DNA from: Crocodylus rhombifer
Taxonomy: Eukaryota > Chordata > Crocodylia > Crocodylidae
Direction of reading: 5' to 3'
Assembly (NCBI GenBank): GCA_038503035.1
Contig: JAVSML010020418.1
Location: 1 to 64,000, forward strand
DNA: 64,000 bases
Shown: positions 11,301-23,300 of the stretch, piece by piece
Layout of the letters: each line of letters opens with the position of its first letter
Numbering within the stretch: the first letter of the stretch is position 1
Made by a program: the position numbers and the translations under genes
Notes under the pieces: generated by a model
Database searches by the model: none
The model's input: the letters and a program-made list of their open reading frames with translations, nothing else
Told to the model about the DNA's origin: nothing

Positions 11301-14300
11301 AGTTTTAGTTGAACTACAGAAATAGCTTTTAGGTAGTTATTTTACCATATGCTTAATCCTACAGAGAGTAAAATATTCCAGAATTATTTATGAAGGAAAC
11401 AGTCATGAGTATTTTACATGGGCTTTCCCATCAGGTTGTCAAGTTTTGACTTGTTTCACTACTTTACTGCACCTTCAGGAGTGTTCAGCATGTAAAAAGC
11501 CATCAACATTTAGAAGAACTGATTTGGTAATCGCTACCAGATTGTCAGAGAAATCTGTCCAAATAATAGTGGGATCATAGTCCTTCTGAGGCAAGTAGGT
11601 CCCAACTGGAATCCCTTGCATTTTCCACTCCAAAGACCCCGGGTATAGATCCCAAAAAGGATTTACAATTCCACCCCATGCTGACACTGCAGTTAAGCTC
11701 TCTGTATATGTGCAGGAGAGTGTTGTACTTGCAGGGGTGTTGGATTTAGTGAAACATTACACTCTGGCTCTCCTGCTCAGCTCTTGTGAATGGCTGGGTG
11801 ACAATTAAATGCAGCACTTTAATAAATAAATAAAAAGCTAACCCTGATGTGTGTGGTGTCATGTACTTTCTCTCTCATTCAGGGATGTGATGTAAGGAAT
11901 GCAATATGCTTAATGGCTGCTGCTTGGGCCTGTATATTATAGTCACGGCATTCACAAAAGGAGTGACACTGTTAAGTCGAAGGCCCTTTTCCTGGGCCTG
12001 TAGCTCATTTTGTTTTGACTTTCTACCACTGCTGGAGGTGAGGTCCCCAGACTCTTCCTGAAAGAGCCAAAAAGGAGGAGAGCTGACTCCATCTAAGGTC
12101 CCACTGTCTGCTTCCTGTACTTGCATCCGTATTTGAGCAACATCCTTTGTGTCCATAGCTCTCAGCGTTTTCTTTACATGTGTGCAATAAGTAGAACAGG
12201 CAGGAATTTGAATTTTTCTCTGCCTAGTTAATTTAATAGTTTCTCTAAAATCTTTGACAACTCTGGGAAGATTACAGCTTTTAAAGCAGTTTGCAGGTAA
12301 GGTGCATACTCACAGCACCAGTATTTTTTTTCTTGTTTCTGCCCATCAGGATTATGAGACTATATAAAGTACCTCTGCCCATTCTTATCTTTTCTCTGCT
12401 TTCCAAATCTCACAGTCATCTTTGGCACGGGCATCTTGGAAAATAAACTGCCTGTTGTCATCAGAAGGCTGTACAATATAGTTTTTAAAAATGTCATGCC
12501 TACTTAATTTACTTTGCCATTTCCTCCTGCCTGTATGTATTATGTATCTGACTGTATTATTGTACCCTTCAGAAAGATCTGGAAAGGAGACTAAATTCCA
12601 GTTGCTAGCAAAAGCACAGTGGCCAAAAGCTTGATAACGGTATACTGAACAACAGGCTTGTACAGACAGGCTATGCCTGTTGCTCCCCTCAACTAATGGC
12701 TTGACTTTATCCTGCATCTTCTTTCTGACTTTTCTATTTTATTTTAATTTAACTATTTATTCTTATCCTGTGTAAAGTATGTGAATGTAAGAAAACAGGG
12801 CCTCTTAGGCTCTTAAATTGCACATTAATTTTAATTATACTCACCTTTTACATTGCCAAAATGTTTTAAATAGGGGAAATGAGAATTGGGTCCAACAGAA
12901 TTTCAGAAATCTGTATATCGGACAGACCAAACGTTCACTAAGGCTTCCATTAGAGCATTCACAAATGCTTAGGAAAGATCACTGGCTAAGTTCTGGTCCT
13001 GTTCTCCTTTGGGATGCTGGTGGACGAGGGGCCTAAATACTTTATTTGCCACAGAAGCAATGCTCATGGTGGCCAGGCAGGTTCCTTTGCTCACTTTCTG
13101 GTTAATTCCTGCTTGTGGCTGGAATAATTCCCATGAGATGGGAAGAGTCTGAGTACCCTGTAGGAGGCTTGGACTGTACTCTGCTGTTCCAGGCATAGGG
13201 GTCCTGATAAGCATGAGTTTCAGAGAAGTGTTGAGAAAGTTTTATTATAGTTGTGCCATCCTTTGCCCATTACTTTTCCTGGAAATGCATAATAAGGTTG
13301 ATGTGTATAAGGGCCCTAACATGGCCACCCTGTTCTAAAACTTCAGATAAGTGAGGTTCAAAGCCAAATATATTTTAGTATAGCAGAAAACTACCATGAA
13401 AAACAATTTCTTGAATGGAATAGGATGTGTTGCATTTATTTACACAGGGATGGTGAGCCTTTCTGTGTATGTGCTGCACATTGAGTGTTGTGTTCAAACA
13501 TACAGGTTACTTGGGGTTCAGATAAGAAAAGGGTTACTATTTAAATCCTAATTTAATGAATTTGGAAGAGAAAATGGCATAGTTTACTGCTATTTAGACA
13601 GGTTTTCACAATTTAAAATGTAAATTAAACCACTAGGTATTTCTTTGAGTTTTGAAAAGAAGAGTCAAGCATTATGGTGTAATTATTGTAATCTGCTGCT
13701 AAATAGTTTGATGCATTGGTTAAATTACAGTTATTATGCTATGAAACCTAATTACCTTCTACATTACTTTGTTTAGATACACATTGATTTAGGTTTTTTT
13801 TCCTCAAGGCTTAGTGAAGAAGCTGGAAGCAGAGATAAAGCTTAATTCATTCTTGGTCAGTGAAGAAATTCCTAGAGATCTGGAAGCTAAGAAGCAATCA
13901 TTATATTTCCTACAAAAAGTGGTTGCAGAGCCAGCTATGAGCCAATCTGATCTCAATGAACTTGAAACCAAGGTCCAGTGATTGAATACCTACTTAATCT
14001 GTTGTCTTCAGTGTACCATGTAGTTGTGTAAATCCCTATTGTAAATCTGCAAATAAAAGCCTTTAATTATCAAAGGGAATTCCCTTCCTATTTTTACAGT
14101 AAGGAAAATGTAAAAATTGCTGATTAAACAAAGCCTACCGCATTACTCAAAACCCCACCCTGAAAAGCTGTTTAGAAAATTATGTTGTTAATTTGGATCT
14201 GCATGAACAGAGACCTTCATTTAGCATCAGATGCCTGATTTTTGCACGCTCCAGATCAATTTTATAGATTTTAAAGTCCCAATGATTTTGGTGGAATTAT

Positions 14301-17300
14301 ACTGACAAAAAAAACAGTGAGAGCCATGTTGGAAAATTAGGTCTTCAGCATATTATGTATTACTGAGTTTACATTTTAATAACAATGTGTAATCATTCAA
14401 AGTTTATCTGTGTAGTTTAAAATATTTCTGTATAAATTTTATTTTCAGTGGCAGCATCACCACTAATTAACTACTGCATTTATTTAGTTTACATTTTAAG
14501 AAAATCAAATGTTAGAAGCCAGAGTTGTTAAGATGAGCTAAAAACTTTTAACATCAGTGTATTCAGCTGTTTCTGGACAAGAGTGAGCAGGCTATGTAAG
14601 GATTAAGGCCCTTACCATAAAAGGAAAATCAATGACAATATGATACTCCCTTACATCTTGACTGTTATATTCTTTAAGGATGCTGACTTTATTAAGATTT
14701 GAAACCTCAAAATAGCTGCGTGATTCACCTTTGGAACCTTTTTGTTCCTGGCATATTTCTTTTTGTCATAATAACATTTGCGATTTTAATCACTTTAATT
14801 AGACGTAGAACCTGTTTTCCCACCTTTCTTTCCTCAGTGTACTGTCTGTATTTAGTGATATTTTCACAGAATTCCAGATTTTTTTTGCCCCAAGGTCCAT
14901 TCTTAATTCAATGTCCTTTTGGAAATTTGTTTCACCATTGGACAGTGAAGGAATGTGCAACACTTTTCATTGTAGTGTGGCCATCAGTATGTATCACTTC
15001 TACTAGCATGACTCTCATTATCTGCATATTTGGATAAAGGTCTTAAGTATGCCAAGTTATCGTTAAATGCTTTAAATATGCATCAGACTCTCACACACTT
15101 TGAATTTTGACCTATTCTAGCAGAGAGTTAATGGCCTTTGCAAAAGAAGAGAAGAGAATTTCAAATGGAGGTCCTAGTGGTCAATCAGTCATTAAAGAAC
15201 AGTTTTGACTGGCCATTGGTGAAATTGGGTCACAAAGCAAAAGCTGCAGCATCCTTTTTGTCTGTAAGAATATAGTAAGCCAAATTCCTTTGCAAGCTCA
15301 GGGTTTGTGGTTTTAGAAACTCCTAGACACTGGTGGCTGATCTTGTTTTTGAGGCTCAGGGATAGGAATCTGAGGAGAGAGACTCTCTCCCTGGTTTTCC
15401 ATGGCAGCCTTAGAAAACTCACTTAGCTTTGTGTCTTTCCCCATTTTCAAACTGGTACTCATAGTTCCTGACACGTTTTGTGAGGCTGAATCCATTGGTT
15501 TGCAAAGCATTTTGACATCTTCAGAGAGAGGGCAAACAATAAATTCTCTTTACCTTAATTCTGGTGGTGTTTGTTCAATAATCAATGCTTAATTCTCTCA
15601 ATTTTCCACTCCATTCCAGATAGATGAAGTCAACACACAAATTAATCAGCTGATTGAAAAGAGAATGATTAAATATGAGCCAGTTGATAGCAGATTTTCA
15701 ATGTATCGACAACAGGTAAGAAGGAACAGGTTTTTTTTGGTAAGCATGATGCTCGTCATAGCAAACTTCTCAGGTTACTGAATGTTATCTGTAGGTTTAT
15801 ATTCTATTTTTTTAAATAAAGGCAAACAGTGCAGCAAGTTGAAAAATAAGTAAAGCCAGTTGAATGTAAGCATATAACAGTTCATAAATCCTGGAAGCCT
15901 TTACTACTAAGAATTAATTTATTGACAGCAAGTGGGACTAACCTTGGTAATAAGCAGTTATGAGATCAGGCACTTGGGCTGTGTCTGTTAGGCCCAGTCC
16001 TGTGTAAAGCTCAAGCTCAGAGTGCCCTACCTGGTCAGTGTTGGGGTATATTTTGGTATGGGCTTGTAGAGCATGCTTGGACCTCTGCAAATTTAACAAA
16101 ATACCCATTCCAGAATACACTTGCTTATTACTTTGCTAAAGGCTCTCGTGTACATTTTTATTGTGGAATAAACATGTCCACACAGGGGCTTTACACTAAA
16201 ATAAATATTCTGGAATAGCTACTGTGGTAAATGTCCAAGAATCGATAAGCCCTAGCAAAGAGACCCCATGATACTGATTCTGCAACTACTGCAAGATATA
16301 GTACATACTACCCGTTATATCCCATTTCTTGTCTTTGATGAGCTCTCATTGTATGGATCCAGTTGTCTCTATTTGTGAATGTATTTTATGCCTTAAAGTG
16401 AAACAGTTTTTTTTCCATCTTGGACCTAAGTGCTTTACAAGAATGAAAGATTGTGTGTGTGTGTGTGTGTGTATATATGTGTATATGTGATAGATAGATA
16501 GATACACAAATTTTCCCATTGCTAGATAATATTTATGATACAAAAACATTGTGGTACATTGAGAAAATGTGATAAATTGGGAAAACAGCATGGTGTGTGT
16601 TATACATTCATCAGGGCTCAAGTCTGAATAACTGCATCAATTCAGTTGTAATGTGTCCTGCATAAACATAAACTTCTCTCTTTTCTTGTGAACAAGTTTT
16701 AGATATAGAGAGTTAAGGTATCTTTAGAAACTGTAATAGTACACGCTAGCATATTTCTTCATAATATGCTCACTATTATAACTTTTGCAATGAAACTCCA
16801 GAGGGTCCAGAGGAGGCCACTCACATGGTCAGGGGACAGCACGGCAGGCCCTAGGAGGAGAGGCTACAGGACCTGAACACGTTCAGCCTCCACAAGAGAA
16901 GGCTGAGAGGGGATCTGGTGGCTGTCTATAAACTTACCGGGGAGACCAGCAGGGGAACGGGAGAAGCCCTGCTCCCCGGAGCATTTCCTGGAGTAACTAG
17001 GAATAACAGCCACAAGTTCATCGAGAGTAGGTTCAGGCTAGATATCAGGAGGCACTACTTCACAGTCAGGGCAGCTAGGATCTGGAACCAACTTCCAAGG
17101 GAAGTGGAGCTCGCCCCTACCCTGGAGATCTTCAAAAGGAGGCTAGACGATCATTCTTTCCTGCCATGGCAGGGGGTTGGACTTGATGATCTGCTCAGGT
17201 CCCTTCCAACCCTACCAACTATGAAACAAATTGTCCCTATGTGTTAAATCCAATGTTATAGACCAGGGTACATAAAAATCAAGACTTTCTGGGGATTACA

Positions 17301-20300
17301 AGTTCAAATTATATATTTATTTTTCCTGGTAGCTTGTGGCTTTTAATTTAACTGATATTTTTCAAGGCAAGGTCTACATGTACAAAAAAAGCTGAAGTTT
17401 TTTTCAGAGATTATGTATAAATTGTAATATTCCAGTAAACTGCATATAACAGACTTGCAAATAGGATCTCAAGTATGGAGTCTTTTTAGTGTAAGAGGTA
17501 CATTACATTGCCTAAGATAAGTATGCTACATAATGTGCTAGTACAAAAGACCAGCTGTCTCCTAATATAAAGCTCTGACATTCCACAGAGGAACCATTCC
17601 GGGAATTCAACTTGCTGTTCTGAGTCAAGAACATATGGTGGACTCTGATCACTTCCACAATGCAGCAGAGATTTTTTTTATAAAATCATCCTCTTTTTAC
17701 CACATTTTGTTGTTGTGGGTATCTTAAGAAATACGGCACGTAGGCAAAATCTATCTCTTTTTCTATATTTTTAGAAAAGTGCTGGTCCTCTTACCCGCTG
17801 AGAAGAAACTAGCGCTAAAGACTCCCGCTTTATAACTAAATTTTATTTTAAAATAAAGAAACAAGCATGCTTCTAAAATCATGGGATTTGTTATTTTAAA
17901 CTGATTTTAAAATAATAACAATAACACTCATTTGCATGGTCTTCCTTTTAGTATTTGATTCTTGATACAAACTTTTTATAACATAAAATGCTTTTGTTAT
18001 TTAGTGATCTGATTTAGACTTATGTTCTTTAACATTCCAATAGTCACGATGTAAAACTTGCATTTTTAAAACATTTTACTTCTGCTAGGCTTGAAGGAGT
18101 CAAATAACCTGCAATTTGTATTGTCCTTCACTTCTTTCTTCGTTGTCTTTTTCTAAATTACAGAGATTTAATGGCTCAATTATGTTAGTTATATGCTACA
18201 TATTTCTGTAGGCTGGAGTTATAAAAATCCATATTATGACATTTGTAAAATCTTGAATTCCTTCCAGTTAAGCCTTATTGGTGCGTCTTCACATGCACAA
18301 AAAAGAACTAAGCAGATAAAATTGTTGAGTTGAAATCTAGGCCTCTTATTTAATGAAATGGAAAAATTCAGGTGCAAAAATGTAAATCTAAGTGTCAGAA
18401 TGAGTCTAGAACAAAATGTTACACATAAAATCCTGACTATCAAAGTCAATGGGAATTTTGTTCTTGTTTTCTGTGGAGCTACTTTAACTTCTGTGTCCTA
18501 CTGGCTTTCTTCCTAATGCTTCTTTCCTATGACTTGCTCAGCACCTGCAATGTTATTCTGCCCATACTCTAAAATGTTAACTGCTGTATACTGTATTAAC
18601 CATGACTGACCAAGTGCAGCTTTTACTTTAGTCATCCAATTTGACATCTAATAATCATACAGGCATCCATAATTTCCCGGAAGAAGGAAGCCAAAGCAGA
18701 AGAGCTCCAAGCTGCCAAGGAAGAGATGTCGAACATCGAAAGGCAAATGTTACAAAAGGCAAATGAGGCCCGTGAGTTGGAAGGCACTGAAATTCTGAAA
18801 GGTGATGAGGTATGTTAAGGTAGTGAGGAGGCTGGGAAAGAGGAGTCTGTGTAAAATGGAGCAATTCCAGTTGATGCATTTAACCTTACATTTTGGTAAT
18901 CAGTGAGCATTGCCACAGTAGTTTACCAGGTTTCTTTGAAATGCTACCATCCAAGAACATGACTGCAGTATTATACCTTATAAGTTAGGTTCTGCTTTTC
19001 TTCATGAAGTGTAATTTCAAATTTGATTACAAGACCATGCTTTATTTCATTTTCAGTTCACACATGAAGATAAACCACAGTATTTTCCAACACCTATACT
19101 GCAGCAAAGTGTTCTTAAAATTTTGTTTGCAGTTGGTCTTGGGTGGTTGCTCTTTTACTTAAATTGTGCAGAAGTAATCATATCCAGTGCAAACTAGAGT
19201 TGCTGGTACTTCTTTTCAGCCATAGAGCAAAGTAATATTGAGGTCCATCTCACAGCTGGCATGATAAATAATGGTGTTTGATACACTAAACATCATCAGG
19301 AACAATCGTCACCAGAGAAATTCAGAGATAAGCCACATAGCTCCAAATTGCTAATAGATGTATAATAAAATGATCCATAAGATTACATTTTATTCTTTGT
19401 AGGGCACAATATTTGTAGAGCAAAATCACAACAGTAATCTGAAATGTGGGTTAGTTGAATTTGTTCATTATCCACATACATTTCATTTTTTTGGTCTTTT
19501 CCCTCTTATTCTCCCAGATCATCTTGTATTGCATCTACAGTACTTTAGGGTTTTTGGTTGTACCCATGTTGGTCTAAGGACACAGGCAGACAAGGTTCTT
19601 TGGGTAGATGTGATATCTTTTTTTAGACCAACTAAATAGTTGGAAAAATTGTTCTTTGCAAGCTTTCAGGTTATAAACACCCTTCTTCAGGCACAGGGAG
19701 CATCTATAATACTTTTTTTTTGATCAGGAAAAGCTTTATTTGAAGCTTCATACATCAAAGCATTTTTTTCTTCATAGGAGGCTTATTGAGCATCAGGCTT
19801 TTATAACTGGGCAATGTCTTGTCTCTGTGCCAGATCGACTTTTCTTGCTACAACATTTGCTCTCATGGAAAAATCTATTGAGGGAGCAGAGACAGGGGCC
19901 GGCTCTGCTGATCCTCTGCCTTACCTCTTGTTTCTTTTCACTCTCCAGCACTGCTTGTTTATCCTACACTTCATGTAGAATGGCTTTTTTGCCACTAGTG
20001 CCCATATATGTGTCTGTGCCTTCTTACTTACTGCTGTCTGCAGCAAATCCCCTTGCTCATCTTATCAGCCATGCCTTCTCTACAAAAATCAGTTTTTTCT
20101 TTAAAGGTGCCTCTCAAGCTCAGATTACACGGGTATCTCTGAGTGCATATATTCTCACACAAATAATCAAATTACTGTGTAATCCTCAAGATGCTTGTGT
20201 TACCCTTGGGCCACTGCTTGTTCAGATTGTCTTCCCCCTGCCTTTCCCCCATCAGCTCTCTAAACTAAGACAAAAACAACAGGTGGAGGCAAAAATCACA

Positions 20301-23300
20301 GAGACTTACCACCAGAGTTGTGTTTAGTACAGTGAGTAGTTCCCTTGACTCCTGTGGAATTACTCGTGTTGGCAAGATCTAAGCAAATGTTTTAAGGATT
20401 CTAAACTATAACCCCTTCCTTGTATTGTCAAGTGTCATGCACACCTACGGGACCACATAGGTAATCAGAAGAAAATGACTGGATTGGATTTCTCTACATC
20501 ATCAACTGTGTGTAGCTGTATCTGTTTTTGACAGCTATTTAAATAAAACTTGGAAGCAGACAGTGTGCTTCATGGCATTCCTTCTAAGCAGAAAGAAATG
20601 ATTAGTAGTCCAATACTAATGCATTATGAGAGAGAGATCCACAAATGCTTTGCATTATGTCCAGGACAATATTGCATGTTGGTATCGTGAAAGAAAAAAA
20701 AGAGAGAAACATTTATTTACAACAAATTGTGGTTTCCTGGCTGGATTTTGCCTAGGAGCAAGGAAATGGCTCAAGACAGGAAAGCAGAAGAGAAGACCTG
20801 TTTGTCCACAGTCCCTGTTCCCTGCATTCTGCCTTGCTCTTCACATCTTTAAAACTTTATTTTTAGATTCTCCCATGGTGTGGGGAAAGCCTGTTCTTTT
20901 AGTGAGGAGCTTCTGTACTTTTTTATACACTTTGTTTTGTGAGAAGCATGTTTGTATGCAGGGCCAATGGAAGTCATATTCTTACCCAAGCATACAGGTC
21001 AATATTACACATTTTTTCTGCTATCTTATTTTTTGTTGTTTGGTGCTCCCAGGTACTGTTTCAATGCAAACCTAGAATTAGGAGGTGGTATGGGTAGCCC
21101 CCTGGATAGAGACTGGACTGGAATGTAGCAGAGTTTAATTTCCAGCTCAGCTGCGAGCCTGCTGGAAACTGTTCAGTTCAGTTCTCCATGCCTCAATTTC
21201 TTCATCTGTAAAACCTGGGATTCTGATGCCTACCCCCTTTGTCAGTACTTGAATATCTACTGATGACAAGCATTATAAAGAGCTAGGCATATGATGTATT
21301 TTTTGTTAAGCAGTATACAAAGGTACTGTGAAAAGATAGTCCCTCCATCTAGTTTAGGACAAGCCAGGATTAGTGGATGAGACATAAAAGGAACATATGC
21401 CCTTGCAGTCAGCAATAGGCATTTCTTGCCCAGATGGAATTTACAAACTAAAGCATGGCAGCAAGGAGTGACCATTTGGTTCTACACCAAACTACAAAAT
21501 ACTAGGGCCAAGTTGTTTTCTTCCGAGATTGTAAAATCTTTCAAGTACTTCAAACAGAAGTACAATGAGCAGAGTGGCAAAGCTGGCCTGGCAAGCTGCT
21601 AGCTGCAGCTGTCAGATCCTGAAAATTAGGGAATCAAATGTTGACACTTAGAAGGGTAAATGGTTCAATTACAAGTGATCCTAGGTAAACCTGGGATATT
21701 TTTAGTTCTTTTCACAGTACATTGTACTTCTCAGAGTTCAGCGTAGGACCCTGAGAGCCTAGACTTTCCCAGGGTATCAGAATAGAAGAGGATCAAATTT
21801 GGGCTTACCCACAATAGTTGAAGTCGAAAGGAATATGTTGCTGAGAATGTAGCCTAGGAAATCCCATGGACTAGATGAAATTATTTTTTCATGCAGCTGC
21901 CTCCCACCCCCATGCCTCTTGTTAAAACAAAAAAAATGCTGCGATTCCCCTGGTATTTTCAAAGAAAATATATTAAAGAATGGAGGCTTTTAACCATAGA
22001 CAGTTCTCCCAGATCTCCAAAAGCTTCCCAATTAATGAGTCCATCAGGAAATGAACCTTTAGTACAATACTAGGTACACTGTCTGGTTGCTGTCAAGGAG
22101 CTGACAGTTTGAAGATTAAGTGGTTTAAACCAGGACTTGGAAAATATTTTGCCTCCAGGCTAAAGCAATTTCTTTCTTGTACTTCCTACAGAAATCAGGA
22201 AAGGTTTTAATCCTTTTTCCAAAGGTTCTATAGATGTATTAAATCTAGAGAATATTATGGTCAGTTCTACTGGGGGTACAAAGATGGAAAGTCTATATAA
22301 AATTCTTACGGAAGCCTGAAGTTCTTGCTGTAAGACGTTAACCATCATTGAAGCCAAATGTATGCAGTGATTCTGACATAAAATACAGCTTCACGCAACT
22401 GAATGCTCTCTCAGCACCCAATGGAATGAATAAATCATTAATTTTATTGATCTGTGCATTTTCAGTGATAACTGGAAATGCTTTTTCATTAAATATATTC
22501 TGATTGGTCCAAATCATTAGTAATGGCTGCTGTAATAATCCTTCTTGCCCAAGAGCAAACAATCTAGAAGAAATGTCCTACTCAACATTAATGAAGAATT
22601 TCTCTGATTGATCTATTTAATGAGCACACTGTAGGATACTTTTTACTGTAGTGAGATAATATTGGCTTGTTTCGAAAGTTTTGTTCTTAGTTTATGACTC
22701 ATTAATCGAATCCCAGGTGGCTGTACTAGTTCAACTTCAGAGCTTTCATAAAAAGACTATTAAGAACCTGTCATGCTTAGGAACTTTTTAATCACTTTCA
22801 AGACCTTTATCATGTTAGTTGGACTGTCTAACAAAATAACTATCTGCTCCTTCATTTATAGTATAAACATACAGATTCAACTAAACTTTTCTACAGCTAT
22901 CTTGCTGATAAAATTAATGAGAATTAATTGCAATAAGTTGTATTAACAAAATGCTTGCCTGGAAGCTGAATTGGATTCTTCACCTCAGAAAGAAAAATTA
23001 CTATTTAATAATTAATAATAATTATTTTATTATTTATAATTAATTATAATAATATCATTATTTAATAATTTAATAATAGTTTTACATATCTTCATAGTTA
23101 ATACTTGTTTTCTGCTTTGCTTCCTGATAAGGAACATGTTGTTTAATATCATTCCTTACAACACCACTGACAAGGATTGCCAGAGGGATAAATCTGTGGG
23201 GTTTCTTATTTTCAGAAAATGAATCTATCTAGTCTGTCTTCTGCATATTTTACTGTTATTTTTGGAGTAATTAGTTTGCAATCTTCCACTTTCTATTTTC

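Larger units (their letters stand above)
5361..13808 (+). other. IFT81 intron, 8.4 kb
   Basis: This intron holds the GC-rich tandem-repeat hAT element at 10034-10630, a TAA microsatellite at 10974-10997 and several minus-strand open frames at 11475-12717. It also has a short GIY-YIG-like peptide at about 12899-12970. A MIR-like trace lies at about 6285-6440 and a CR1 3'-end trace near 8287. Short inverted 'gtcaatgg / cccattgac' repeat cores occur near 6109 and 9861. The rest looks like ordinary AT-rich intron. Confidence 0.75.
15716..18662 (+). other. IFT81 intron, 2.9 kb
   Basis: This intron contains a TG/TATG/GATA microsatellite (16452-16504) and a plus-strand CR1 3' fragment (about 16797-17226). 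A 'gtctacatgtac' short repeat-end motif lies near 17371 and a 'gtcaatggg' repeat core near 18445. The remainder is AT-rich with nothing recognised. Confidence 0.8.

Noticed and set aside
19740..20327. 195-codon plus frame directly after the Penelope-like copy
   Set aside because: It is Leu/Ser/Phe-rich with no family match I recognise, lies within an intron, and has no splice or promoter context. Chance is more likely, though a blastp would settle it.
20626..21075. 149-codon plus frame
   Set aside because: Starts in AT-rich intron and runs towards a MIR element. No recognisable domain.
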